DNA of 64,000 nucleotides from Paraburkholderia phenoliruptrix. GTDB lineage: Bacteria; Pseudomonadota; Gammaproteobacteria; Burkholderiales; Burkholderiaceae. The notes beneath the pieces were generated by a model. That model was not told where the DNA came from. It saw only the letters and a program-made list of their open reading frames with translations, and made no database searches. Of this stretch, positions 45,263 through 54,234 are shown one piece after another. Position numbers and translations under genes: made by a program. The DNA lies in contig NZ_CADIKB010000026.1 of the NCBI RefSeq assembly GCF_902859825.1, forward strand, positions 35,011-99,010. Reading direction: 5' to 3'. Position 1 is the stretch's first letter; each line of letters opens with the position of its first letter.

Positions 45263-45781
45263 GTGTCTCTGATGCCGCATCGAATTTTTCGTCTCTTGAC
45301 GGTCGTGTGGGTCGGCAGTCTGCTGACCATTGGCTATGCCGTTGCGCCGGTGCTGTTCAGTTCGCTCGACCGGACGACGGCAGGCGCGGTGGCGGCTCAG
45401 TTGTTTCGCATAGAAGGCGTGCTGGGCGCCGTCTGCGGCATTTTGCTGCTGGGTCTCGCCAACGTGATGGTCCGGCGCGGCGGCAATGCCTATCGGCGTT
45501 TGCGCTGGCTCGTGGCCGGCATGCTGATCTGCGTGCTCGTCGGGTACTTCGCGTTGCAGCCGTTCATGAACGCGATGCGCGTCGCGGCACTTGAAGCGGG
45601 CACGGACCTCGCGCATTCCGCCTATGCAGCGCGCTTTGGCATGCTGCACGGTGTGTCCAGCGTGTTTTATCTGATCGAAAGCCTGCTCGGCATTGCGCTC
45701 GTGTGGAAGCTGCCCGTGGACAGCGGAGCCGGCGCCGCGCGGCAGGGCGCGCGCGACGTTCCCGGAGAGGCGGCGGGCTAG
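45263..45781 (+). CDS. DUF4149-like membrane protein
   Basis: 172 residues with four hydrophobic helices (FRLLTVVWVGSLLTIGYAVA, then VLGAVCGILLLGLANV, LRWLVAGMLICVLVGYFAL and a C-terminal one). The pattern and the location after greA fit DUF4149 proteins of unknown function. Start choice: TTG 45248 overlaps the greA stop, GTG 45263 has GAAGG about 8 nt upstream, ATG 45272 is the only ATG. I prefer 45263, with low certainty on the exact start. Confidence 0.8.
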   Translation: MSLMPHRIFRLLTVVWVGSLLTIGYAVAPVLFSSLDRTTAGAVAAQLFRIEGVLGAVCGILLLGLANVMVRRGGNAYRRLRWLVAGMLICVLVGYFALQPFMNAMRVAALEAGTDLAHSAYAARFGMLHGVSSVFYLIESLLGIALVWKLPVDSGAGAARQGARDVPGEAAG

Positions 45782-45865
45782 GGAAGCGGAAACCGCTCAA
45801 CGCGAGCCGCCCACAAGCCACGGCGCGGCCCGGGCGCGGATCTCGCCGCACCTTGGCCGGCCGGC

Positions 45866-46393
45866 TTACTTCGATTGATGCGCGCGCTTCGTGCTGGTCT
45901 GGCGCTTCTTCGCGCGCTTGATGTTCCCGCCTTGCGTGACGCGCTCGTTGCCGCGCACCAGCACCGCCTTCGCCTTGGGCTTGCGCATGGGCACTTCGCT
46001 CGGCTTCACGACCTTGACGACACGTGGCGCGCGGCCCTTGCCGGGTTTGGCTTCGACCGCGGCTTCGCGCGCGCTCGGCAGGGTGCCGCGTTTGGCTTTC
46101 GCCGCGGGCTGGGCGGCCGCTTCCGGCTTCCAGATGACGAGCAGCTTGCCGATATGCTGGATCGGCGCGGCGTTCAGCGTGTCGCAGATCTGTTCGTAAA
46201 TCGCGATCCGTTCCTCGCGTTCGTCGCCGAATACGCGGATCTTGATGAGCTGATGAGCGGCGAGGTGAACCTTGATCTCGGCGAGCACGGCGTCAGTCAA
46301 GCCTTCCGCGCCGATGAGCACGACCGGTTTGAGCGCATGTGCCTGGGAGCGCAACTCGGCGCGTTGGTCGGAGGAGACTTTGAGGGCGGGCAT
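45866..46393 (-). CDS. YhbY/CRS1-YhbY (CRM) RNA-binding protein with basic tail
   Basis: 175 residues. The CRM domain (1-95) has LRSQAHALKPVVLIGAEGLT and the KIRV-FGDEREER segment plus IGKLLVIWKP. E. coli YhbY binds pre-50S particles. The last 80 residues are an added Lys/Arg/Ala/Pro-rich tail absent from the about 97-residue E. coli protein. It is divergent from rlmE, as in E. coli. Confidence 0.9.
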   Translation of the reverse strand: MPALKVSSDQRAELRSQAHALKPVVLIGAEGLTDAVLAEIKVHLAAHQLIKIRVFGDEREERIAIYEQICDTLNAAPIQHIGKLLVIWKPEAAAQPAAKAKRGTLPSAREAAVEAKPGKGRAPRVVKVVKPSEVPMRKPKAKAVLVRGNERVTQGGNIKRAKKRQTSTKRAHQSK

Positions 46394-46606
46394 GTGAAGT
46401 GGGAGACTCGACTAAAATGGCGGCACCTGCGTTCCCCATCCCGTCTTTCGACGCGGTGGAGCGGAACACGATTGGGACACTGCGGCAGGCGGCGCGCAAG
46501 GACAACAGAATCGCGGATAACAGCCGGTTTTCTGGCGGTCGCCGCGCGAATTAACCGCGTATTATCCGCTAAAGCGTGACATGACGCAGCAAGAGTTCAA
46601 CGTTTA

Positions 46607-47269
46607 ATGGCAAAAAACAAGTTCAATACGGCGTGGCTGCATGACCACATCAACGATCCGTACGTGAAAATGGCGCAGCGGGAAGGCTATCGCGCCCGCG
46701 CCGCCTATAAGCTGAAGGAAATCGACGAGCAGGACAAGCTCATCCGGCCGGGGCAGGTGATCGTGGATCTCGGGTCGTCGCCGGGCAGCTGGAGCCAGTA
46801 CGCGCGCAACAAGCTCGCCAAAGGCGCGCAGCGCGACGCGGAGCGCGAGGGCGGCATCGACGGCACGATCATCGCGCTCGACATCCTGCCGATGGAGCCC
46901 GTCGCCGACGTCCACTTCATTCAGGGCGACTTCCGCGAAGACTCCGTGCTGGTTCAGCTGGAAGAATTAGTCGGCGAGCGGCAAGTCGATCTTGTAATTT
47001 CGGATATGGCGCCCAACCTGTCGGGAGTGGCGGTGGCGGATGCGGCGCGAATCGAGCATTTGTGTGATCTCGCGCTGGAATTCTCGCAAAATCACCTGAA
47101 ACCGGATGGAGCCCTTTTAGTCAAATGCTTTCACGGCAGCGGTTACAGCCAGATTGTCGAAAAGTTCAAGCGCCAGTTCAAGGTGGTGGCTGCCCGCAAG
47201 CCCAAGGCTTCGCGGGACAAGTCGTCAGAAACGTTTATTTTGGGTAAGCATCTGAAGAAGCCCGTCTAG
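46607..47269 (+). CDS. rlmE: 23S rRNA (uridine2552-2'-O)-methyltransferase
   Basis: 220 residues (FtsJ/RrmJ). It 2'-O-methylates U2552 in the A-loop of 23S rRNA. The K-D-K-E tetrad is visible: AAYKLKEIDEQ, VISDMAPNLSG, LLVKCFHGSG, and the late Glu in SSETFILGK. SAM motif I is VIVDLGSSPGSWSQ. It precedes ftsH by 136 bp, a pair known as a heat-shock unit in E. coli. Confidence 0.97.
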   Translation: MAKNKFNTAWLHDHINDPYVKMAQREGYRARAAYKLKEIDEQDKLIRPGQVIVDLGSSPGSWSQYARNKLAKGAQRDAEREGGIDGTIIALDILPMEPVADVHFIQGDFREDSVLVQLEELVGERQVDLVISDMAPNLSGVAVADAARIEHLCDLALEFSQNHLKPDGALLVKCFHGSGYSQIVEKFKRQFKVVAARKPKASRDKSSETFILGKHLKKPV

Positions 47270-47405
47270 GGCGTCCCGCGCAGCCCCCGCCATGCTATTT
47301 CTGTGGTAGCGAAACCTTATGGCAGGGGTCTGCGGACTGGATTAGAATGCTTTCGTGGTGCCGCAAGGCAAATGTAGGCGCCCGTCTAAGTGAAGGAGTG
47401 GTGCT

Positions 47406-49295
47406 TTGAACAACAATATGTTTTCGAAGGCAGCAGTGTGGCTGGTTATCGCACTGGTGCTATTTACGGTGTTCAAGCAGTTCGACAAGCCCCGTGTCCA
47501 GGAAGGCGTTTCCTATTCGCAGTTCATGGACGACGCGAAGAACGGCAAAGTCAAGAACGTCATTGTCCAGGGGCGGAACCTCACGGTCACTCCAGCAGAC
47601 GGCCAGAAGTACCAGATCGTATCGCCCGGCGACATCTGGATGGTCGGCGATCTGATGAAGTACGGCGTTCAGGTGAGCGGCAAGGCTGACGACGAACCCA
47701 ATGCGCTGGTTTCCGCGCTGTATTACCTCGGGCCGACGATCCTGATCATCGGTTTCTGGTTCTATATGATGCGACAGATGCAAGGGGGCGGGAAAGGCGG
47801 CGCCTTCTCGTTCGGCAAGTCGCGCGCGCGTCTGATCGACGAAAACAACAACGCAATCAATTTCACCGACGTCGCCGGCTGCGACGAAGCGAAGGAAGAG
47901 GTCTCCGAACTGGTCGACTTCCTGCGCGATCCGCAGAAATTCCAGAAGCTGGGCGGCCGTATTCCGCGCGGCGTGCTGCTCGTCGGCCCGCCGGGAACCG
48001 GTAAGACGCTGCTCGCGCGCGCCATTGCGGGCGAAGCGAAGGTGCCGTTCTTCAGCATCTCGGGTTCGGACTTCGTCGAAATGTTCGTCGGCGTGGGTGC
48101 GGCGCGCGTGCGCGACATGTTCGAGCAGGCCAAGAAGCACGCGCCATGCATCGTGTTTATCGACGAAATTGACGCGGTCGGCCGTCATCGCGGCGCCGGC
48201 ATGGGCGGCGGCAACGACGAGCGCGAGCAGACGCTGAACCAGATGCTCGTCGAAATGGACGGTTTCGAGGCGAACTCCGGCGTCATCGTGATTGCTGCCA
48301 CGAACCGTTCGGACGTGCTCGACAAGGCTCTGCTGCGTCCGGGCCGTTTCGACCGTCAGGTGTATGTCGGTCTGCCGGACATCCGCGGCCGCGAGCACAT
48401 CATGAAGGTCCACCTGCGCAAGGTGCCGATCTCGAATGACGTCGACGCAGCGGTCATTGCGCGCGGCACGCCGGGCTTCTCGGGCGCCGATCTGGCGAAC
48501 CTCGTGAACGAAGCGGCGCTGTTCGCGGCGCGCCGCGGCAAGCGCATTGTCGAAATGACCGATTTCGAAGACGCGAAGGACAAGATCTTCATGGGTCCGG
48601 AGCGCAAGTCCGCGGTGATCCGCGAGGAGTCGAAGCGCGCCACCGCATACCACGAGTCCGGCCATGCCGTGATTGCGAAGCTGCTGCCGAAGGCCGATCC
48701 GGTGCACAAGGTCACGATCATTCCGCGTGGCCGCGCGCTGGGCGTTACGTGGCAGTTGCCGGAGCACGACAACGAAACGTACTCGAAAGACTATCTGCTC
48801 GACCGTCTCGCGATTCTGTTCGGCGGCCGCGTCGCGGAAGAGCTGTTCCTGAACCTGATCAGCACGGGCGCGTCGGACGACTTCAACAAGGCCACGCAAA
48901 CCGCGCGCGCCATGGTGGCCCGCTTCGGCATGACGGACGCGTTGGGACCGATGGTCTACGTGGACGACGAAAACGACGCCACGCCCTTCGGCCGCGGCTT
49001 CACGCGCACCATTTCGGAAGCGACGCAGCAGAAGGTCGACGCGGAGATCCGCCGCGTGCTCGACGAGCAATACAACCTCGCCAAGCGCCTGCTGGAAGAA
49101 AACCGCGACAAGGTCGAGGCCATGACCGCCGCGCTGATGGAGTGGGAGACGATCGATTCCGATCAGATCAACGACATCATGGCCGGACGTCCGCCGCGCT
49201 CGCCGAAGAGCTCGCCGCCGTCGGCCAGCGACGCGTCGTCGGGCGGCAGCCCCGGCACCGAGGTCAAGCCGGGCAGCGCGACGGCGCCGGCCTGA
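47406..49295 (+). CDS. ftsH: ATP-dependent zinc metalloprotease FtsH
   Basis: 629-residue inner-membrane AAA+ protease that degrades misfolded membrane proteins and LpxC. Two N-terminal transmembrane helices (near residues 7-24 and 98-116) flank a small periplasmic domain. The AAA domain has Walker A VGPPGTGKTLLA and Walker B CIVFIDEIDAVG, and the second region of homology ends in RPGRFDRQV. The zinc site is HESGH. Start is TTG at 47406, with GAAGGAG ending 7 nt before it. Confidence 0.97.
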   Translation: MNNNMFSKAAVWLVIALVLFTVFKQFDKPRVQEGVSYSQFMDDAKNGKVKNVIVQGRNLTVTPADGQKYQIVSPGDIWMVGDLMKYGVQVSGKADDEPNALVSALYYLGPTILIIGFWFYMMRQMQGGGKGGAFSFGKSRARLIDENNNAINFTDVAGCDEAKEEVSELVDFLRDPQKFQKLGGRIPRGVLLVGPPGTGKTLLARAIAGEAKVPFFSISGSDFVEMFVGVGAARVRDMFEQAKKHAPCIVFIDEIDAVGRHRGAGMGGGNDEREQTLNQMLVEMDGFEANSGVIVIAATNRSDVLDKALLRPGRFDRQVYVGLPDIRGREHIMKVHLRKVPISNDVDAAVIARGTPGFSGADLANLVNEAALFAARRGKRIVEMTDFEDAKDKIFMGPERKSAVIREESKRATAYHESGHAVIAKLLPKADPVHKVTIIPRGRALGVTWQLPEHDNETYSKDYLLDRLAILFGGRVAEELFLNLISTGASDDFNKATQTARAMVARFGMTDALGPMVYVDDENDATPFGRGFTRTISEATQQKVDAEIRRVLDEQYNLAKRLLEENRDKVEAMTAALMEWETIDSDQINDIMAGRPPRSPKSSPPSASDASSGGSPGTEVKPGSATAPA

Positions 49296-49315
49296 TCGGC
49301 TGTCAGTAGAAAGTG

Positions 49316-49347
49316 CGGGCCGGTGTGTTTCCACACCGGCCCGTTTT
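49316..49347 (+). terminator. terminator of ftsH
   Basis: 12-bp perfect stem CGGGCCGGTGTG with CACACCGGCCCG, loop TTTC, then TTTT. folP starts 33 bp later, so folP-glmM depend on read-through or an unseen promoter. Confidence 0.9.
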
Positions 49348-49380
49348 GCATTTATCCGCATTCATTTAACGCAACGCTAC

Positions 49381-50280
49381 GTGCCCACACCCGCTTTCTC
49401 TCCACCTTCCCTTCCCGAGCCGCTGCAGTGCGGCCGATTCAAGCTGAGCTTCGAACGCCCGTTGGTCATGGGCATCCTGAACGTCACGCCCGATTCTTTC
49501 TCCGACGGCGGCCAGCACGCGATGCGCGGCGATGCGCTGCGCCACGCCGAGCGCATGATGCTCGAAGGCGCGGACATGATCGACATCGGCGGCGAATCGA
49601 CGCGCCCCGGCGCCCCGCCGGTTCCGCTCGACGAAGAACTCGAACGCGTGATCCCGCTTATCGAGCAACTGCACGGCGCCAACGTGCCGCTTTCCGTCGA
49701 TACCTACAAACCCGAAGTGATGCGGCGCGCCTTGATTGCCGGCGCCGACCTGATCAACGATATCTGGGGCTTTCGCATGCCGGGTGCCGTCGAAGCGGTG
49801 CGCGAGAGCAACTGCGGCCTGTGCGTGATGCATATGCTGGGCGAGCCGCAAACCATGCAGCTGGGCGAGCCGGCTTATGGCGAGGTCGTCGGCGAAGTCC
49901 GTCAGTTCCTGGAGGAGCGGGTGGCGGTGCTCAGGCAGGCCGGCATTGCGCGCGAGCGAATTAGCGTCGACCCGGGCTTTGGCTTCGGCAAGGCGGTGGT
50001 CGAGCATAACTACGCGCTGCTCGCACGTCTCGCGGACACCGCGCCGCGTGCCGAGCCGCCGTACCCCATTCTCGCCGGCATGTCGCGCAAATCCATGATC
50101 GGCGCGGTCACCGGCCGCCCGGCGCCGGAGCGCGTGGCGGGCAGCGTGGCGGCAGCGGTTCTGGCAGCCGAACGCGGCGCAGCCATCGTGCGCGTGCACG
50201 ACGTCGCGCAAACCGTAGACGCATTGAAAGTATGGGCAGCCCTGCGCGACGCGGCGAATCACGCCGGCCCGCGCAGCTGA
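49381..50280 (+). CDS. folP: dihydropteroate synthase
   Basis: 299 residues, the folate-pathway enzyme that is the target of sulfonamides. It joins 6-hydroxymethyl-dihydropterin pyrophosphate and p-aminobenzoate. Signatures are VMGILNVTPDSFSDGG, IDIGGESTRPGA, DLINDIWGF, ISVDPGFGFGK and GMSRKSMIG. Start GTG at 49381; no better ATG precedes the conserved core. It lies 26 bp before glmM. Confidence 0.96.
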   Translation: MPTPAFSPPSLPEPLQCGRFKLSFERPLVMGILNVTPDSFSDGGQHAMRGDALRHAERMMLEGADMIDIGGESTRPGAPPVPLDEELERVIPLIEQLHGANVPLSVDTYKPEVMRRALIAGADLINDIWGFRMPGAVEAVRESNCGLCVMHMLGEPQTMQLGEPAYGEVVGEVRQFLEERVAVLRQAGIARERISVDPGFGFGKAVVEHNYALLARLADTAPRAEPPYPILAGMSRKSMIGAVTGRPAPERVAGSVAAAVLAAERGAAIVRVHDVAQTVDALKVWAALRDAANHAGPRS

Positions 50281-50306
50281 GCCACAAGCAAGGAGGAACA
50301 CACAAG

Positions 50307-51665
50307 ATGGCACGTCGTTATTTCGGCACGGACGGAATTCGGGGCAAAGTCGGCGAAGGCCCCATTGCGCCGGAGTTTGTGCTGCGGCTCGGCTATGCGG
50401 CAGGCAAGGTGCTGGTCGGCGCGGACCGTTGGGCGCGCACGGGCACACGGCCCACGGTGCTGATCGGCAAGGACACGCGGGTGTCGGGCTATATGCTCGA
50501 AGCGGCGCTCGAATCGGGCTTTTCGGCCGCCGGTGTCGACGTGATGCTGGCCGGTCCGATGCCCACGCCCGGTATTGCCTATCTGACGCGCGCGTTGCGG
50601 CTCGCGGCCGGCGTCGTGATCAGCGCGTCGCACAATCCGTATTACGACAACGGCATCAAGTTTTTCTCCGCCGACGGCAACAAGCTGCCCGACGAGGTCG
50701 AATCGCAGATCGAAGAACAGCTGGAGCTGCCGCTCGCCTGTGCGGCGTCGGAGCAGCTCGGCAAGGCTCGGCGGCTGGACGACGCGGCCGGCCGCTACAT
50801 CGAGTTCTGCAAGAGCACCTTTCCGGCGGCGTTCGATCTGCGCGGGCTGAAGCTGGTGGTCGACTGCGCGCACGGTGCCGCGTACGACGTCGCGCCGCAC
50901 GTCTTTCACGAGCTGGGCGCGGAGGTGATTCCGATCGGCGTCGCGCCGAACGGCTTCAATATCAACGACGGCGTCGGCGCCACGGCGCCGGACGCGCTGG
51001 TGCGCGCGGTGCGCGCGAACCACGCGGACCTCGGCATTGCGCTCGACGGCGACGCCGACCGTCTGCAGGTCGTCGACGCAGCGGGGCGCCTCTATAACGG
51101 CGACGAGCTGCTGTACGTGCTGGTCAAGGACCGCATCGCGACGGACGGCAAGGTGGAAGGCGCGGTCGGCACCCTGATGACCAATATGGCCGTCGAAGTC
51201 GCGTTGCAGGCGGCCGGCGTGAAGTTCGTGCGCGCGGCCGTGGGCGACCGCTATGTGCTCGAACAGCTGCGCGAGCACGGCTGGCAGCTCGGCGCGGAAG
51301 GCTCCGGCCATATTTTGTCGCTGGATCGCCATTCCACGGGAGACGGCATTGTCTCGGCGCTGCTCGTGCTCGCCGCCATGAAGCGCAGCGACCGGACGCT
51401 CGCCGAACTGCTCGACGGCGTCACGCTGTTCCCGCAGAAGCTGATCAACGTGCGCATGAAGCCGGACGCCGACTGGAAAAGCAGCGACACGATCCGTCGC
51501 GCAATTGCGAGCGCGGAAGACGCGCTCGATGGCCGCGGGCGCGTGTTGATTCGCGCTTCGGGCACGGAGCCGGTGCTGCGCGTGATGGTCGAAGCGGAAC
51601 ACGTCGACGACGCGGTCCGCCATGCGGAGTCGATCGCGGCGGCCGTGCAGCAGGCAACGGCTTAA
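50307..51665 (+). CDS. glmM: phosphoglucosamine mutase
   Basis: 452 residues. It converts glucosamine-6-phosphate to glucosamine-1-phosphate for UDP-GlcNAc synthesis. The catalytic phosphoserine motif is VISASHNPYYDNGIKFFS, the metal site IALDGDADRLQ, the sugar-binding loop EGSGH, and the phosphate-binding loop RASGTEPVLRVMVE. RBS AAGGAGG is directly upstream of the ATG at 50307. Confidence 0.97.
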   Translation: MARRYFGTDGIRGKVGEGPIAPEFVLRLGYAAGKVLVGADRWARTGTRPTVLIGKDTRVSGYMLEAALESGFSAAGVDVMLAGPMPTPGIAYLTRALRLAAGVVISASHNPYYDNGIKFFSADGNKLPDEVESQIEEQLELPLACAASEQLGKARRLDDAAGRYIEFCKSTFPAAFDLRGLKLVVDCAHGAAYDVAPHVFHELGAEVIPIGVAPNGFNINDGVGATAPDALVRAVRANHADLGIALDGDADRLQVVDAAGRLYNGDELLYVLVKDRIATDGKVEGAVGTLMTNMAVEVALQAAGVKFVRAAVGDRYVLEQLREHGWQLGAEGSGHILSLDRHSTGDGIVSALLVLAAMKRSDRTLAELLDGVTLFPQKLINVRMKPDADWKSSDTIRRAIASAEDALDGRGRVLIRASGTEPVLRVMVEAEHVDDAVRHAESIAAAVQQATA

Positions 51666-51687
51666 GCGGACATTTATTTACACGCAT

Positions 51688-51718
51688 GGACGGAGCACAT
51701 CGCCGGGGCGCTCCGTCC
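51688..51718 (+). terminator. hairpin after glmM
   Basis: 9-bp stem GGACGGAGC (51688-51696) with GCTCCGTCC (51710-51718), followed by TTCCT only. It is a weak terminator. Confidence 0.6.
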
Positions 51719-51898
51719 TTCCTGCAGCACGCCGCGCGTCATCAGCATACGAACCTTGCCACGCAGCGCGCGAAAGCCGCGCCGCGCGCTCGCAAACGTT
51801 CGCGCCCCCTCTTTTTCGCCTAATCTGTACAGGCATCGGCCACGCGCCATCAAACCGCTGACTTTTCCGCTGCAACGCCTTTCACGTTAGTAAACGCA

Positions 51899-51937
51899 CT
51901 GTCACATGCGTTTCACGGTTAGTCACGTTACTGTCAC
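51899..51937 (+). promoter_or_regulatory. tandem PHO box upstream of pstS
   Basis: Two 7-4-7 units: CTGTCAC-ATGC-GTTTCAC (51899-51916) and TAGTCAC-GTTA-CTGTCAC (51920-51937). The known PhoB site is two CTGTCAT-like 7-mers spaced 11 bp. A TAAGCT sequence at 51948-51953 is the likely -10. The pstS ATG is 60 bp further on. The rest of the 332-bp glmM-pstS gap holds no gene. Confidence 0.85.
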
Positions 51938-51997
51938 AAAGAGACCCTAAGCTTCGCGGTGTTCGTGTTTCATACCGCTCACACCTTGGAGGTTTCG

Positions 51998-53029
51998 ATG
52001 AAATTGATGCAAACCGTGTTCGCTGGCGTCGCTGGCGCGTTTTTCGCGATGGCAGCACAGGCAGCCGACATCACCGGCGCGGGCAGCACCTTCGCAGCAC
52101 CGATCTACACGAAGTGGGCCGACGCTTACCAGAAGTCGGGCGGCGGCAAGGTGAACTACCAGGGCATTGGCTCGTCGGGCGGTATCAAGCAGATCATCGC
52201 GAAGACGGTCGATTTCGCCGGCTCGGACGCTCCGCTGAAGGACGACGAACTCGCGAAGGACGGCCTGTTCCAGTTCCCGACGGTGGTCGGCGGCGTGGTG
52301 CCGGTCGTCAACGTGCCGGGCGTGAAGCCGGCTGAGCTGGTCCTTTCGGGCGAAGTGCTGGGCGACATTTATCTGGGCAAGATCAAGAAGTGGAACGATC
52401 CGGCGATCGTCGCGCTGAATCCGAAGATCAAGCTGCCGGACACCGACATCGCTGTGGTCCGCCGCGCCGACGGTTCGGGCACGAGCTTCATCTGGACGAA
52501 TTACCTGTCGAAGGTCAACACCGAGTGGAAGTCGAAGGTCGGTGAAGGTTCGACGGTCAACTGGCCGACCGGCACGGGCGGCAAGGGCAACGACGGCGTC
52601 GCCGCCTTCGTGCAACGTCTGCCGGGCGCAATTGGCTATGTGGAATGGGCGTACGCGAAGCAGAACCACATGACCTACGTCGCGCTGAAGAACTCGACGG
52701 GCACGGTCGTCGAGCCGAAGACGGATACGTTCAAGGCAGCGGCTGCGGGCGCGGACTGGTCGAAGTCGTTCTACCAGATCCTGACGAACGAGCCGGGCAA
52801 GAACGCATGGCCGATCGTCGGCGCAACGTTCGTGCTGCTGCACACGACGCAGGAAAAGGCGCCGCAAGGCAGCGAAACGCTGAAGTTCTTCGACTGGGCG
52901 TTCAAGAACGGCACGCAAGCTGCAAACGATCTGGACTACATCTCGCTGCCGGATTCCGTCGTGTCGGAAATCAAGACGCAGTGGAAGTCGAAGGTGAAGG
53001 ACGCGTCGGGCAAGCCGCTCGCCGAGTAA
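51998..53029 (+). CDS. pstS: phosphate-binding periplasmic protein PstS
   Basis: 343 residues with a signal peptide cleaved after AAQA. The phosphate-contact motifs are ITGAGSTFAAPIYTKW, GSSGGIKQI, FAGSDAPL and RRADGSGTSFIWTNYL. It is the receptor of the high-affinity PstSCAB importer. TTGGAGG lies shortly before the ATG. The PHO boxes upstream show control by PhoB. Confidence 0.97.
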   Translation: MKLMQTVFAGVAGAFFAMAAQAADITGAGSTFAAPIYTKWADAYQKSGGGKVNYQGIGSSGGIKQIIAKTVDFAGSDAPLKDDELAKDGLFQFPTVVGGVVPVVNVPGVKPAELVLSGEVLGDIYLGKIKKWNDPAIVALNPKIKLPDTDIAVVRRADGSGTSFIWTNYLSKVNTEWKSKVGEGSTVNWPTGTGGKGNDGVAAFVQRLPGAIGYVEWAYAKQNHMTYVALKNSTGTVVEPKTDTFKAAAAGADWSKSFYQILTNEPGKNAWPIVGATFVLLHTTQEKAPQGSETLKFFDWAFKNGTQAANDLDYISLPDSVVSEIKTQWKSKVKDASGKPLAE

Positions 53030-53069
53030 GCGTGGCCGCAGCGGTCATCCGCCACGGCTTCATGTAACA

Positions 53070-53101
53070 CATTGGCCGTCCTCGTGTGAGGACGGCCAAT
53101 G
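53070..53101. other. perfect 14-bp hairpin between pstS and pstC
   Basis: CATTGGCCGTCCTC (53070-53083) pairs with GAGGACGGCCAATG (53088-53101) around GTGT. No T-run follows. It stands 40 nt after the pstS stop and could protect the 3' end of a pstS-only mRNA, raising receptor over channel levels; partial termination is an alternative. Confidence 0.75.
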
Positions 53102-53232
53102 GCATTGACCGGCGCCGCTTTTACCGGCGGATTTCTGCCCGCCGAAGCGGGGCCCGGATCACAGTGCACACATGCATGACCCGCCGCGCGACATACGTCG
53201 CATGGCAACTGGAAAAGGTCCATCAGGCTCTT

Positions 53233-54234
53233 ATGTCCGATATCCAATTAGCGTCCGGCGCACCGAGGGCGACTCCGCCCGGCGGCGCGTCGCAGCAGAA
53301 GGCGCCCAGCCGCGCCGGCGACGTGATCTTCGGCGGCCTTGCGCGCCTCGCCGCCATCGTGACGCTGATGCTGCTCGGCGGCATCATCGTTTCGCTGATC
53401 ATCGCTTCCATGCCGTCGATCAGGCAGTTCGGCCTCGGCTTCCTGTGGAGCGCGCAATGGGATCCGCCCAGCAAGCAATTCGGCGCGCTGGTGCCGATCT
53501 ACGGCACGATTGCCACGTCCATCATTGCACTCATCATCGCGGTGCCCGTCAGCTTCGGCATCGCGCTTTTTCTGACCGAACTCTCGCCCGCGTGGCTGCG
53601 CCGGCCGCTCGGCATCGCGATCGAACTGCTGGCCGCGATTCCGTCGATCGTGTACGGCATGTGGGGCCTGCTCGTGTTTGCGCCGATCTTCGCGACGTGG
53701 TTCGAGAAGCCGCTCGGCGCGGTGCTCGGCGGCATTCCGGTCGTCGGCGCGCTGTTCCAGGGCGCGCCCATCGGCATCGGCATTCTGTGCGCCGGCGTGA
53801 TTCTCGCCATCATGATCATTCCGTACATCGCGTCGGTGATGCGCGACGTTTTCGAAGTCACGCCCGTACTGCTGAAGGAGTCGGCCTACGGCATCGGCTG
53901 CACGACGTGGGAAGTGATGTGGAAGATCGTGCTGCCCTTCACGAAGAGCGGCGTGATCGGCGGCGTGATGCTCGGCCTCGGCCGCGCAATCGGCGAAACC
54001 ATGGCCGTCACCTTCGTGATCGGCAATACGAACCTGCTCGACAACGTGTCGCTCTTTTCGCCGGGCAACAGCATCACGTCGGCGCTCGCCAATGAATTCG
54101 CCGAAGCCGACCCGGGCCTGCATACGTCGGCGCTGATGGAACTCGGCCTGATTCTCTTTGTGATCACATTCATCGTGCTGGCGATTTCGAAGATCATGCT
54201 GCTTCGTCTCGAGAAAGGGGAGGGCGCGAAATGA
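53233..54234 (+). CDS. pstC: phosphate ABC transporter permease PstC
   Basis: 333 residues, six membrane helices. The importer loop that contacts PstB is visible as ESAYGIGCTTWEVMWKIVLP followed by GVIGGVMLGLGRAIGETMAV. The start at ATG 53233 follows TTAT without a strong RBS. The stop overlaps pstA by 4 bp (ATGA). Confidence 0.96.
   Translation: MSDIQLASGAPRATPPGGASQQKAPSRAGDVIFGGLARLAAIVTLMLLGGIIVSLIIASMPSIRQFGLGFLWSAQWDPPSKQFGALVPIYGTIATSIIALIIAVPVSFGIALFLTELSPAWLRRPLGIAIELLAAIPSIVYGMWGLLVFAPIFATWFEKPLGAVLGGIPVVGALFQGAPIGIGILCAGVILAIMIIPYIASVMRDVFEVTPVLLKESAYGIGCTTWEVMWKIVLPFTKSGVIGGVMLGLGRAIGETMAVTFVIGNTNLLDNVSLFSPGNSITSALANEFAEADPGLHTSALMELGLILFVITFIVLAISKIMLLRLEKGEGAK

Noticed and set aside
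47460..49361. 633-codon open frame antisense to ftsH
   Set aside because: Same shadow effect; FtsH motifs are unambiguous on the plus strand.
51666..51898. Possible small gene between glmM and pstS
   Set aside because: Frames are Arg/Ala-rich shadows; only a hairpin and the PHO boxes are supported.
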